A DNA stretch of 64,000 nt from Salinicoccus roseus (GTDB taxonomy: Bacteria > Bacillota > Bacilli > Staphylococcales > Salinicoccaceae). This document shows positions 18,437-27,090 of the stretch, piece after piece. The notes below the pieces were generated by a model that worked only from the letters and a program-made list of their open reading frames with translations, was not told where the DNA came from and ran no database searches. The stretch covers positions 248,001 through 312,000 of the forward strand of contig NZ_RKQJ01000001.1 in assembly GCF_003814515.1 (NCBI RefSeq). Reading direction: 5' to 3'. Position numbers and translations under genes: made by a program. Position 1 is the stretch's first letter. Every line of letters begins with the position of its first letter.

Positions 18437-18463
18437 AAAAAGAGCCCGCGGGCTCTTTTTTTT
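18437..18463 (+). terminator. Intrinsic terminator of the lysine/DAP operon
   Basis: A perfect GC palindrome (GAGCCCGCGGGCTC at 18442-18455) lies within an A tract and a run of T, three bases after the lysA stop codon. Confidence 0.9.
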
Positions 18464-18473
18464 GATATAAAAA

Positions 18474-18494
18474 AACCTGGGATTATCCCAGGTT
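18474..18494 (-). terminator. Intrinsic terminator of the cold-shock gene
   Basis: AACCTGGGA / TCCCAGGTT with a three-base loop is followed by seven T on the minus strand. It lies 39 bases beyond the cspA stop. Confidence 0.85.
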
Positions 18495-18532
18495 CAGATG
18501 ATACAAATCAATTTTTTATAAATAGATTTATA

Positions 18533-18733
18533 TTAGAGTTTAACAACGTTTGCAGCTTGTGGGCCGCGGTCGCCTTCAACAACTTCGAATTCTACAGACT
18601 GACCTTCTTCAAGGGATTTGTATCCTTCTTGGTTGATAGCGGAGAAGTGTACGAATACGTCGTTTTCACCCTCGATTTCGATGAAGCCAAAACCTTTTTC
18701 TGCATTGAACCATTTTACTGTACCTTGTTTCAT
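18533..18733 (-). CDS. cspA: Cold-shock protein (CspA family)
   Basis: A 66-residue single OB-fold nucleic-acid chaperone. RNP1 [10 protein letters not shown] (about residues 13-22) and RNP2 VFVHFSAI (about 27-34) are intact, and the protein starts with the typical [31 protein letters not shown] leader gives strong translation. The promoter at 18837-18865 predicts a 5' leader of nearly 100 bases, as is common for cold-shock mRNAs whose leader folding controls expression. Confidence 0.96.
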   Translation of the reverse strand: MKQGTVKWFNAEKGFGFIEIEGENDVFVHFSAINQEGYKSLEEGQSVEFEVVEGDRGPQAANVVKL

Positions 18734-18836
18734 TAATTAAATCCTCCAGTGACGATATTCAATAGCATAATCCATATAGCGTAGAAATGTATGGTACATA
18801 CAATTTCTTATATGGAGAACACTTATTGATATCTCA

Positions 18837-18865
18837 ATTATAAGGCATATGAGCTGGATTTGCAA
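18837..18865 (-). promoter_or_regulatory. Promoter of cspA
   Basis: On the minus strand TTGCAA (18860-18865) and a perfect TATAAT (18837-18842) are 17 bases apart. The expected start near 18830 gives a leader of about 97 bases. Confidence 0.65.
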
Positions 18866-18912
18866 ACCATTCTTTCCTGATTTCATATTTTTTTATGAAT
18901 ATTCAAATAATA

Positions 18913-19203
18913 TTATGCAATTAATTCCCCGTCTTTAAGCATCATCGGTGTATAGAAAATCTGAAGATCTTCTCCACAGTCTTCGCAATTCTCCATCTCG
19001 CAGCTGTTGAAGAACGCAAGAAGGCTGTATTTTCCTTCTTTGAATGAATGGAACTGTTCTTTCATTTTCTGGATGATGTCCCTGTATGCATCTTTCATCG
19101 CAGTTTCGGACTCATAGCTGAACTGCCTGATGATGTCCTCCTGCCATCCCTCAAAAAGCCACCAGCCTTCATAATCCGCCCTGAGTATGACAATCTTAAA
19201 CAT
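18913..19203 (-). CDS. DUF1033 family protein
   Basis: A 96-residue conserved protein of unknown function. The start (IVILRADYEGWWLFEGW) and the cysteine-containing end (CEMENCEDCGEDLQIFYTP) match DUF1033 of Bacilli. The C-x4-C-x2-C arrangement could bind a metal, but that is inference. No signal peptide or membrane segment is seen. It is monocistronic and divergent from acyP across about 100 bases. Confidence 0.85.
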   Translation of the reverse strand: MFKIVILRADYEGWWLFEGWQEDIIRQFSYESETAMKDAYRDIIQKMKEQFHSFKEGKYSLLAFFNSCEMENCEDCGEDLQIFYTPMMLKDGELIA

Positions 19204-19237
19204 TTTAAAAACTCCATTCGCGTTTGATAATATATGT

Positions 19238-19284
19238 ATTATATACGCGTATAATTCGCATTATCAAGCTAAAAATCCTATAAT
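19238..19284. promoter_or_regulatory. Divergent promoter region of the DUF1033 gene and acyP, with a 12-bp palindrome
   Basis: On the minus strand TTGATA (19262-19267) and TATAAT (19238-19243) are 18 bases apart and serve the DUF1033 gene. On the plus strand TATAAT at 19279-19284 serves acyP, with a weak -35 near 19255. The perfect palindrome TATACGCGTATA (19242-19253) sits in the minus-strand spacer next to the -10 box and may be an operator. Confidence 0.5.
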
Positions 19285-19305
19285 ATAGTATAAGAGGTGT
19301 TGCAA

Positions 19306-19575
19306 ATGGAATCAAGAATGATAATCGTATCCGGACGTGTCCAGGGGGTCGGTTTTAGATATTCGACAAAAGTCATCGCAGATCGGCTGAACATCACCGG
19401 ATATGCAGCAAATGTCCGGGACTATGTGGAAATACTCGCCACAGGATCGGAAGCGGATCTGGATGAATTTGTAAGGCAAGTCACTGAAGGTGCCTCCCCT
19501 GCTTCGAATGTTGATGACTATTCGGTCAAGACCATTCCCCTGGAAGATGGCTATGACAGATTTGTAACCAAATAG
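19306..19575 (+). CDS. acyP: Acylphosphatase
   Basis: A small 89-residue enzyme that hydrolyses acyl phosphates such as carbamoyl or acetyl phosphate. The signature SGRVQGVGFRY at about residues 8-18 holds the catalytic arginine, and GYAANVRDYVEI holds the catalytic asparagine. ATG 19306 has AGAGGTG six bases upstream; GTG 19297 overlaps that site. It is followed 25 bases later by xpaC and may be co-transcribed. Confidence 0.93.
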   Translation: MESRMIIVSGRVQGVGFRYSTKVIADRLNITGYAANVRDYVEILATGSEADLDEFVRQVTEGASPASNVDDYSVKTIPLEDGYDRFVTK

Positions 19576-19600
19576 TATTGACTGAAGGTGTAATCCAAAA

Positions 19601-20329
19601 ATGAAGAATAATATATCACACTGGTTCGCCTCATTGATTTCCATACCGGTTGCAGTTGTAGCTGGTACGTTTTCGATGATCGCCTTCGATATCCATCTGG
19701 CTTTGGACATGATGGTTGCAGCAGGCGGTTTTTTTGCAGCCTACTTCCCTACCCAATCGATAAGCCTGAATTCCCAGCTGCAGAAGATGGGAATATCCAA
19801 AAGTGAGTACCGTTACGTCAAAAGGCAGCTTGCAGAAGCGAGGGAAAAGATCAAAAGGCTGAGGCAGAGCTATAAGAATGTAAGGACCTTGAAGGATGTC
19901 AAACTCATATATGACATCAATCGGCTCGTCCGAACGATCTACCAGGCGGTCGAAAATGATCCCAAGCTCTTTTTCAATGTACAGCAGTTCTTCCATTCGA
20001 ACCTTGATTCTGCCGTGAATACCATCGAACAGTATCTTTTTCTGTACAAGATGCCCGGCAAGACCAGGGAGGAGAAGGTGAAGCTGCATGAAACGCGCAT
20101 TTCACTGCTGGAACTCAAAAGGACCATCCAGTCGAACCTTTCTGCGATGAACCGGGACAGCTATCAGGCTCTTGAAGTTGAGAAGGACTTCATAAAACTG
20201 AATAAGAAGCGCACGATGTCCACACTCAAACTCGACAACAAACTTGATAAGGAGAAGGTGGACCTGAATAAGAAAGAAAAAGAGCCAGTATATCAAAACA
20301 GAGGTGAAGATGATGAAAGAGGAAAATAA
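19601..20329 (+). CDS. xpaC: XpaC-like 5-bromo-4-chloroindolyl phosphate hydrolysis family protein
   Basis: A 242-residue protein with two N-terminal hydrophobic segments (about residues 7-27 and 31-48) followed by a long, charged, helical cytosolic part. The family name comes from an indicator-hydrolysis phenotype; the true function is unknown. The gene overlaps telA by 17 bases, and the xpaC-telA pair is conserved in Bacilli, suggesting the two work together, perhaps in envelope stress. KRLRQSYKNVRTLKDV in the middle fits the family's coiled-coil region. Confidence 0.88.
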   Translation: MKNNISHWFASLISIPVAVVAGTFSMIAFDIHLALDMMVAAGGFFAAYFPTQSISLNSQLQKMGISKSEYRYVKRQLAEAREKIKRLRQSYKNVRTLKDVKLIYDINRLVRTIYQAVENDPKLFFNVQQFFHSNLDSAVNTIEQYLFLYKMPGKTREEKVKLHETRISLLELKRTIQSNLSAMNRDSYQALEVEKDFIKLNKKRTMSTLKLDNKLDKEKVDLNKKEKEPVYQNRGEDDERGK

Positions 20330-21497
20330 ACTAAAAGAGAAACTATTATCCGATCCATTCTCTTCTGTAGATGAAGACACTGACCTCATGCCCCAGCCTG
20401 AAGTGGGCATCGAGGAAAAGAATGAGCAGAGCACTCTCGCGACATATCAGGAAAGGTTTACAGAAGAAGATCTGAAGAGGATTGAAGAAATTAAGAATAA
20501 GATAGAACCATTGGATAATGATGCACTCATACAATATGGTTCAAACGCCCAGCAGGCATTGTCCAAGTTCTCACACCAGATGCTCACAGAAGTCCAATCG
20601 AAGGACGTCGGTCCCATCGGAGAGACGCTGGAGAGTCTGATGAAGAAACTGAAGGAAATCGATCCGGATGAACTGACGAAAGAGAAGAAGAACATCTTCA
20701 ACCGCATATTCCGGAGGGTGAAAAAATCAGTGAATGAATTGATTTCGAAACACCAGAGCGTGGCCTCGCAGGTCGACCGCATCGGCATACAGCTTGAACA
20801 TGCCAAGGAGGTTCTGGTCAAGGATGTGCATCTCCTGGACAAGCTGTACGATCAGAACAAGGATTACTTTGATGCAATCAACATCTACATCGCTGCGGCT
20901 GAAATGAAGAAGGAAGAGCTTGAAAACCAAACACTGCCTGAACTCAGAAAGAAAGCTGAGGAATCAAGCAACCAGATGCATGTACAGGAAGTCAATGATA
21001 TGATGCAGTACGTCAACAGGCTTGAAAAGCGGATACATGACTTGAAGCTCTCAAGACAGATCACCCTGCAGTCCGCCCCACAGATCAGAATGATACAAAA
21101 CATCAACCAGACGCTGGCAGAGAAGATCCAAAGCTCCATTCTGACAAGCATACCGCTTTGGAAGAACCAGATGGCCATAGCCCTCACACTGCTCCGTCAG
21201 GAGTCCGCATCACAGGCACAGCAGGCAGTCACCAATACGACCAATGACCTGCTTACAAAGAACTCTGAAATGCTGAAGCAGAACTCCATACGGACAGCCC
21301 AGGAGAATGAGCGTGGCATCGTGGATATCGAAACGTTGAAGACGACCCAGGAAAATCTGGTGACCACCATTGAAGAGACATTGAGAATCCAGCAGGAAGG
21401 TTCGCAGAAACGCCAGGCAGCAGAGCGGGAACTGGAAACCATGGAAGAGGAACTGAAGACAAGGCTTCTGGAGCTCAAAGAAGAGCATCGTTACTGA
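20313..21497 (+). CDS. telA: TelA family toxic-anion resistance protein
   Basis: A 394-residue, almost entirely helical, Glu/Lys-rich protein without membrane segments, matching TelA (tellurite and other toxic anion resistance). Typical stretches are IGETLESLMKKLKEIDPDEL, the VASQVDRIGIQLEHA region and the late SSILTSIPLWKNQMAIALTLLRQ, which is the most conserved part of the family. The start is ATG 20313, or ATG 20310 beside it, after GAGGTG. It is coupled to xpaC by overlap. The molecular role is unclear in the literature known to me. Confidence 0.9.
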   Translation: MKEENKLKEKLLSDPFSSVDEDTDLMPQPEVGIEEKNEQSTLATYQERFTEEDLKRIEEIKNKIEPLDNDALIQYGSNAQQALSKFSHQMLTEVQSKDVGPIGETLESLMKKLKEIDPDELTKEKKNIFNRIFRRVKKSVNELISKHQSVASQVDRIGIQLEHAKEVLVKDVHLLDKLYDQNKDYFDAINIYIAAAEMKKEELENQTLPELRKKAEESSNQMHVQEVNDMMQYVNRLEKRIHDLKLSRQITLQSAPQIRMIQNINQTLAEKIQSSILTSIPLWKNQMAIALTLLRQESASQAQQAVTNTTNDLLTKNSEMLKQNSIRTAQENERGIVDIETLKTTQENLVTTIEETLRIQQEGSQKRQAAERELETMEEELKTRLLELKEEHRY

Positions 21498-21503
21498 TAC
21501 AAT

Positions 21504-21538
21504 AATAAAAAGCGCATCCATCGGATGCGCTTTTTATT
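21504..21538. terminator. Bidirectional terminator between telA and brnQ
   Basis: AATAAAAAGCGCATCC and its complement (21504-21519 with 21523-21538) form a 16-bp stem with A and T ends, placed between converging genes. The brnQ stop overlaps its right end. Confidence 0.9.
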
Positions 21539-22850
21539 ATGAATATTTCACTTTTTCATGCTTCATGCCGATCAGATATCCAATGATATATCCGATGATC
21601 ATTACTGGAATCCATTCAAATGAATTCGCGAATAGAGGCATGCTCTCTATCCATCCAAGATCCATCCATCCATTCCTGTGTACGACAGCAAGGATGCTTG
21701 TGATGATCACAAGTGCAACTGGGAGCTGGAAACTCAGTCTCGGTGAAGGGACAAAGTATGTCAGGAACAGCAGCGCGACAGAAGTCATTGCGATCGGATA
21801 GATGATATAGAGGACTGGAACACTGGTCTGAATGACTTGGTTAAGCCCCTGGTTCGCCAATACGAGGGAAATCAGTGTGAATACGACGACGAACTTTTCG
21901 TATGATATCTTTGGCAGGATGCTGTTGAAGTATTCACTTACGGCAACAATCAGGCCAGTAGCCGTCGTTATACATGCAACCGCGACGATTACACCAAGGA
22001 GTATCGCGCCAAATTGGCCGAAGGAGTCGTCTGCGACGAATGTCAGCAGGAATGTTCCCAGATTCTGATCATCGACCTGCTCACCACCGAGATCTACACG
22101 GTTGCCGATCCATCCAAGTGAGACATAGATGATGCCGAGGAGCAGTGCGGCGATGGAACTTGCCTTAATTGTTTCGATAAGCAGCTCTTTTCTGCTGGTG
22201 ACACCAAGATCACGGATGGAATTCAGAACGATGACTGAGAATGCGATGGCTGCGATGGCATCCATTGTAAGGTATCCTTCTGTAAAGCCGACAGAAAATG
22301 GCGCAGTTGTATCGAAGCCTTCCGCCGGGGCACCTGGATCGTTGCTTATGTACATCATAATGGCTTTGATGATAAGCGCTACAATAGTGACCAGAAGCAC
22401 TGGTGTAAGGAACCGGCCGATGTTGTCGACCATGCGGCTCGGGTTGTAGCTTAAAAGGAAGACGATAGTGAAGAAGACGATTGAGAAGATGAGCAGGCTT
22501 ACCCAACCTGTTCCATTCATAAATGGCATAAGTGACATCTCATAGGCTGTCGTAGCTGTTCTTGGAATGGCGAAGAACGGCCCGATGGCAAGATAGATGA
22601 CCACCATGAAGATGACTGCAAAAGCCGGATGGACGACTTTCAATGATTCCCTGTATCCACCTTGTGAAATGGATCCGGCGATTACCCCGACGAGAGGGAG
22701 TCCGACACCGGTGATGACGAATCCGATGATGGCCATCCAGAAATAGTCTCCACTCTGGAACCCGAGACCAGGTGGGAAGATCAGGTTCCCTGCCCCAAAG
22801 AACATGGCAAAAAGCATGAACCCGATGATGATGCTGTGTTTGAAATTCAT
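21537..22850 (-). CDS. brnQ: Branched-chain amino acid:cation symporter BrnQ
   Basis: A 437-residue LIVCS-family transporter with twelve hydrophobic segments. It should take up leucine, isoleucine and valine with a cation. The start FMLFAMFFGAGNLIFPPGLGFQSGD is the family signature, and GFTEGYLTMDAIAAIAFSVIVLNSIRDLG lies in the middle. GGAGGTCAACCC precedes the ATG. The C-terminus GMKHEKVKYS is cytosolic by charge. It stands alone between telA and the VWA gene. A CodY-like site upstream suggests control by amino-acid supply. Confidence 0.93.
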   Translation of the reverse strand: MNFKHSIIIGFMLFAMFFGAGNLIFPPGLGFQSGDYFWMAIIGFVITGVGLPLVGVIAGSISQGGYRESLKVVHPAFAVIFMVVIYLAIGPFFAIPRTATTAYEMSLMPFMNGTGWVSLLIFSIVFFTIVFLLSYNPSRMVDNIGRFLTPVLLVTIVALIIKAIMMYISNDPGAPAEGFDTTAPFSVGFTEGYLTMDAIAAIAFSVIVLNSIRDLGVTSRKELLIETIKASSIAALLLGIIYVSLGWIGNRVDLGGEQVDDQNLGTFLLTFVADDSFGQFGAILLGVIVAVACITTATGLIVAVSEYFNSILPKISYEKFVVVFTLISLVLANQGLNQVIQTSVPVLYIIYPIAMTSVALLFLTYFVPSPRLSFQLPVALVIITSILAVVHRNGWMDLGWIESMPLFANSFEWIPVMIIGYIIGYLIGMKHEKVKYS

Positions 22851-22934
22851 GGGTTGACCTCCTAATACTTAAAAGTTATTGAAATGATAAACCTTAGTTT
22901 ACAATACAAACCCCTTTAAGTCCATAAAATTCTT

Positions 22935-22949
22935 AATTGTCAGATATTT
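22935..22949. promoter_or_regulatory. Possible CodY box upstream of brnQ
   Basis: AATTGTCAGATATTT matches the CodY consensus AATTTTCWGAAAATT at 12 of 15 positions and lies about 85-100 bases upstream of the brnQ start. The surroundings are AT-rich, so chance is possible. brnQ genes are known CodY targets in staphylococci. Confidence 0.35.
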
Positions 22950-22963
22950 CAAAATGTGAAAAG

Positions 22964-24712
22964 CTACACTAATATTTTGGTCAATATCCTCTTGAGCAGG
23001 TTGGGCAATGCAGCAGCAATTTCTTCTGCATCATTGACGATGATGGCATTGGTGTCATAGATATTCCTGATGGCGGCCAGTGTGTTTTCCTCATTCGATT
23101 CATCGATGAAGATATTGATGACCTGGACGCCGGATTTTCTTGCTTCCTGCACTGCCTCATGCGTATCTATGATACCGCTCTGGTTATATTGTTCGGCACT
23201 TGGCAGGCCATCGGAGAACATGATGATGAATCTGTCCTTCTCACTGCGCATCCGCAGCTTTTCGGTCTCATGTCTTATCACGAGTCCATCACGGTTATCG
23301 CCCGAAGCTTCAATGTCCATCAGTGATACCGGGTAGTAGTATTTGGATTTCCCGAAGTCCATGTGCTCATAGATGTTATTCGGATAATGATTCTTCATCA
23401 CTTCAAATGTGTCCTCATGATGGGAAACGATACGGTGTGGTATATCCAGTGACTTGAGGATATTATTCAGTATGATGACACCATTCCGGCAGCCTTCAAG
23501 GTTTTCAGTCATCGAGAACGACTGGTCGATGATGACTGTAAACGCAGCATCCAGCTCCTTGGATTCGGTATTCTTCTTTACAAAAAGCTTCGGGCTGTCA
23601 TCGATTATCGGTCCTATTGGATTCTTCATGAGTTTTCCTGTAGTGCGCCTCGTCTCGAAAGCGTTCATCTTGTAGTTGAGTATCTGGGTAATATCCCCGA
23701 TGACCTTTTTGGCTACAGCATTATAGGACTCGAATATCCGCTGATAATCCTTATACTGGGAGAGTTTGATTTTGGGCTTTACGATGTTGAGCACTGCGTG
23801 CTGATTGATGGCGCCAGAATCCTCCATCAAGTTGTCCCCGGTATTTTTACCGAAGCCTTCATGGTAGTCGGATACATCATCCTCATGTGGATTCTGCCTC
23901 CCATGCGCACTTTTACGTGAAGTATTGTCCCCGGTCTCACCGAGCATATTGGCTTCATCAGCATCACGGTCCGTCTTGGTGTCCACCCGGCTCGTCTCCT
24001 CTTCTTCCTCCTCCGCCTTTTCATCGAGACGTTCGGCATCCTTCCTGAACGGTGTCGTTTTATTGAATTCATTGATTTCATTGAAGGGCATGTCATGGAT
24101 TCTATAAGAAGTGTTCAGCGAAATTTGGGAAGATAACTTTTCTATTATCTCTTCTGTCAATGTGATGCTTTCTCCGGTGCTTTCACTGATCAGTGGAAAG
24201 GATTCTCCGAATGCCTCCATGTTTTCCCTGTCCTCCAAAATCGCAACATTGAAAGATCTCAGGAATGCTTCAGCATCATTGGAAGCATTCTTTTGGTATT
24301 CATCCGTTTTTATGCGGTCCCCAAGTTGAATGATTTTTCTGATCATCGGCCGCCATTCAATGGCTGCCCTTCTGTTCCGGTAATATTCCAGGGAAAGGAA
24401 GACCTGCTGTGCGAATACCTCCCTGTCCTTCATCCTGTCATATTCCGGGTAATTGAAAATATAAGGGGAAGGATATCTGGTAAGTATATCGTACCTGAAC
24501 CCTTCCCTCTCACTGATGTCCGTCCTGTGCTTCCAAAAGAAGCTCAGATTGAACTCATTGGAAGCAGGGTTGTAGTAGCTGTATTTTCGTACAGTGACCG
24601 TAACTTCCTTCCTTTTCAGCAGAAGGCGCAGCAGGTCAGTGATTTCCATCATTATTTTGGAATCCACAATTTCATCATTGAATTTTATAAATGAATAGCT
24701 CATGTTAATCAC
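22964..24712 (-). CDS. VWA-domain protein partnered with a MoxR ATPase (CobT/NorD-like)
   Basis: A 582-residue soluble protein. The C-terminal 200 residues are a von Willebrand A domain with MIDAS motif DQSFSMT near residue 395 and FSDGLPSA. The middle (about 215-300) is a very acidic, low-complexity linker ([16 protein letters not shown]). The N-terminal part is a helical region with no motif I can name. It overlaps the MoxR gene by four bases. By analogy with CobS-CobT and NorQ-NorD, the pair may insert a metal or remodel a client protein. No such client is adjacent, so the substrate is unknown. Confidence 0.82.
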   Translation of the reverse strand: MINMSYSFIKFNDEIVDSKIMMEITDLLRLLLKRKEVTVTVRKYSYYNPASNEFNLSFFWKHRTDISEREGFRYDILTRYPSPYIFNYPEYDRMKDREVFAQQVFLSLEYYRNRRAAIEWRPMIRKIIQLGDRIKTDEYQKNASNDAEAFLRSFNVAILEDRENMEAFGESFPLISESTGESITLTEEIIEKLSSQISLNTSYRIHDMPFNEINEFNKTTPFRKDAERLDEKAEEEEEETSRVDTKTDRDADEANMLGETGDNTSRKSAHGRQNPHEDDVSDYHEGFGKNTGDNLMEDSGAINQHAVLNIVKPKIKLSQYKDYQRIFESYNAVAKKVIGDITQILNYKMNAFETRRTTGKLMKNPIGPIIDDSPKLFVKKNTESKELDAAFTVIIDQSFSMTENLEGCRNGVIILNNILKSLDIPHRIVSHHEDTFEVMKNHYPNNIYEHMDFGKSKYYYPVSLMDIEASGDNRDGLVIRHETEKLRMRSEKDRFIIMFSDGLPSAEQYNQSGIIDTHEAVQEARKSGVQVINIFIDESNEENTLAAIRNIYDTNAIIVNDAEEIAAALPNLLKRILTKILV

Positions 24713-25500
24713 ATTCCAAACTGAAGTTCTGCTGCATTCAGGATTGCCTTCTTCTCCTGTTCACTGTCGAGCTTGTCGATGATCGCCCGGTAGCATGCAC
24801 GCCCGATCGGCATCTTTGTACTGAGGTCGGCGAGGTCGATCAGACTTCTCACACTGGAAGCCTCCTGCGATATCTGGCCCTGCTCCGTCATCGTGACGAG
24901 ATCTTCATGGAAATCTGTGATGGATTCGATGAGGGACGCATCTTTCTGGATGCTCTGTGAATTCAGGACCTCCCTCAGCGATTCTTTCGAGACGTAGCCA
25001 ATTTCTATGACGTTGAAACGGTTCAGCAGTGCTTCATTCATGGGCATGGTGCCGACATAACCGACGTTGATGGCTGCAATGACGTTGAACCCCTCATCAG
25101 CAACGATCGTATCACCGGTCAGGGGGTTTGTGATGGTCCTGCGATAGTCCAGTGCCGCATTCAAAATCGGAAGAACTTCAGGTTTAGCCATATTGATTTC
25201 GTCAATATAGAGCATCGCCCCTTCTTTCATGGCTCGGATGACCGGCCCATCTATGAAGGTGATCTCCTGCCTGCCTTCGTTGTATTCGATTGTTTTGAAG
25301 CCGAGCAGGGATTCGATATCGACATCCACTGAACAGTTTATGCTGTACATGTCCTTGCCGAGTTCCCCTGTCAAATCTTCAGCCAGCCTCGTTTTACCGG
25401 ATCCGGTCGGCCCTTTAAGAAGAAGGTTCTTTCCAAGGGAAAGGATGATTTGTGCATCGCCTTTTATATTTTCATCATTATGCAGGAATTTTATGGCCAT
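24709..25500 (-). CDS. MoxR-family AAA+ ATPase
   Basis: A 263-residue AAA+ protein: Walker A GPTGSGKT at 30-37, Walker [17 protein letters not shown] near residue 95, sensor 1 [10 protein letters not shown], and an arginine in [13 protein letters not shown]. The fold and size match MoxR/NorQ chaperone ATPases that act with VWA proteins. It starts two bases after the upstream DUF6501 stop and overlaps the VWA gene by four bases, so all three are one leftward operon. Confidence 0.9.
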   Translation of the reverse strand: MAIKFLHNDENIKGDAQIILSLGKNLLLKGPTGSGKTRLAEDLTGELGKDMYSINCSVDVDIESLLGFKTIEYNEGRQEITFIDGPVIRAMKEGAMLYIDEINMAKPEVLPILNAALDYRRTITNPLTGDTIVADEGFNVIAAINVGYVGTMPMNEALLNRFNVIEIGYVSKESLREVLNSQSIQKDASLIESITDFHEDLVTMTEQGQISQEASSVRSLIDLADLSTKMPIGRACYRAIIDKLDSEQEKKAILNAAELQFGM

Positions 25501-25502
25501 AT

Positions 25503-25706
25503 CTATTCAACTTCTTCAAAGTATGTTTTGTAGTAGCCGCCGACTTTGCCTGAATTATCTTTGACGAATATATACTCTTCCGTTTCATTGACGACCGTAT
25601 ACGTCTCTCCGGGAGTGAGCATATCAGAGACTTTATATTTTTTTGCATCTGTATGCTTTACCTTGACTGTCCTTAAATTGTTGTCATTCCAAGTTTCATG
25701 AAGCAT
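25503..25706 (-). CDS. DUF6501 family small protein
   Basis: A 67-residue protein recognised by [36 protein letters not shown], a pattern conserved in Bacilli. The fold is probably a small SH3-like beta barrel. Function is unknown. I start at ATG 25706 because GGAGAG stands six bases upstream; a longer start at 25724 lies ahead of that site. It is the first gene of the operon with MoxR and VWA, which may be a functional link. Confidence 0.8.
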   Translation of the reverse strand: MLHETWNDNNLRTVKVKHTDAKKYKVSDMLTPGETYTVVNETEEYIFVKDNSGKVGGYYKTYFEEVE

Positions 25707-25747
25707 ATTGATCTCTCCAAACATTTTAATTTATTTTGATTCTAACA

Positions 25748-25781
25748 TAAAAATGACAGGCATCCCACGGGAGCCTGTCAT
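25748..25781 (-). terminator. Intrinsic terminator of odhAB
   Basis: On the minus strand ATGACAGGC pairs with GCCTGTCAT (25753-25761 with 25773-25781) through an inner TCCC/GGGA stem, followed by five T. It is ten bases past the odhB stop. Confidence 0.85.
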
Positions 25782-25791
25782 GATCCTTCAA

Positions 25792-27090
25792 TTAACCTTC
25801 CAGCAGGAGGTCTTCCGGATTTTCAATCAGATCTTTGATCGTTTTGAGGAATCCGACTGCCTCTTTGCCATCGATGACCCTGTGGTCATAGCTGAGTGCA
25901 ATGTACATCATCGGACGATTTTCCATTTTCTCATCATCTATAGCTACAGGACGTTTCTGGATGGTGTGCATACCGAGGATGGCCGCCTGTGTACCATTGA
26001 TGATTGGTGTGGACATCAGTGAACCGAAGACCCCACCGTTTGTGATTGTGAATGACCCGCCTGTCATATCATCAAGGCCGAGCTTCTTATTCTGGGCTTT
26101 CTTGGCCATATCGACGATATCGCTCTCGATTTCTGCGAAAGTCTTGCGGTCGCAGTCCCTGACTACAGGAACGACAAGGCCTTCATCTGTGGATACCGCA
26201 ACACCGATATCGTAGAACTGCTTCATTACGAGGTCTTCCCCATCGATTTCAGCATTGACGGCCGGGTATTTTCTGAGGGCTGCCACTGAAGCTTTTGTAA
26301 AGAATGACATGAACCCGAGGCGTGTGCCGTCATGACGTTCCTGGAATTCATCCTTTTTGCGCTTCCTGAGCTCCATGAGGTTGGTCATATCCACTTCGTT
26401 GAATGTTGTGAGCATTGCTGTACTTTGGGATACTTCAAGCAGACGTTTGGCAATCGTCTGTCTTCTGCGGGACATCTTTTCCCTGACGACCGGCTTTTCA
26501 GGTTTTCCTGATGCCTGCTTCTGCGGCTGCTCCTCTTTTTTAGGCGCTTCAGATTTTTCAGGCTGTTTGCCATGATTGTCGACATCCTGGCTTCTGACGA
26601 GGCCGCGTGGATCGGAGGCGTTGATGTCGCTCAGGTCAATGCCCTTCTCACGCGCCATGCGTCTTGCTGATGGCGTCGCAACAATGCGTTCGCTGTCGTC
26701 TGAAGATTCTTCTTCATCGGATTCTTTGGAATCGTCCTTTGGAGCTTCCTCTTTTTTCTCTTCCTTATCTGAGCTCTTTTCGGATTCCTTGGATTCCCCT
26801 TCTTCCTCTTTGGAAGTATCCTCGGACTTCTCTTCAGAGGATCCGCCAGCTTCCCCATTATCTTCGACGATGGCGATGACCTGGCCGACTTCAACAGTGT
26901 CCCCTTCTTCAGCTTTGAGCTCGGTGATGACACCGGCTTCTTCACTGATCACTTCTACATTCACTTTATCGGTTTCAAGTTCGAGAATGTTTTCACCCTT
27001 CTCGACACGATCACCTTTCTGCTTAAGCCAGCTTGCGATCGTTCCTTCTGTAATTGATTCAGCCAGTTCCGGCACTTTAACTTCAGCCAT
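25792..27090 (-). CDS. odhB: Dihydrolipoyllysine-residue succinyltransferase, E2 of 2-oxoglutarate dehydrogenase
   Basis: A 432-residue E2 core of the TCA-cycle complex. Residues 1-76 are a lipoyl domain with the lipoylated lysine in ETDKVNVEV (about residue 43). A highly acidic Ser/Glu/Lys linker spans about 85-135. A peripheral subunit-binding domain ([19 protein letters not shown]) follows, then the catalytic domain from about 205 with [16 protein letters not shown] near the end (active-site His and Asp). Its start overlaps the odhA stop by one base. No E3 gene is nearby; lpd must be elsewhere. Confidence 0.95.
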   Translation of the reverse strand: MAEVKVPELAESITEGTIASWLKQKGDRVEKGENILELETDKVNVEVISEEAGVITELKAEEGDTVEVGQVIAIVEDNGEAGGSSEEKSEDTSKEEEGESKESEKSSDKEEKKEEAPKDDSKESDEEESSDDSERIVATPSARRMAREKGIDLSDINASDPRGLVRSQDVDNHGKQPEKSEAPKKEEQPQKQASGKPEKPVVREKMSRRRQTIAKRLLEVSQSTAMLTTFNEVDMTNLMELRKRKKDEFQERHDGTRLGFMSFFTKASVAALRKYPAVNAEIDGEDLVMKQFYDIGVAVSTDEGLVVPVVRDCDRKTFAEIESDIVDMAKKAQNKKLGLDDMTGGSFTITNGGVFGSLMSTPIINGTQAAILGMHTIQKRPVAIDDEKMENRPMMYIALSYDHRVIDGKEAVGFLKTIKDLIENPEDLLLEG

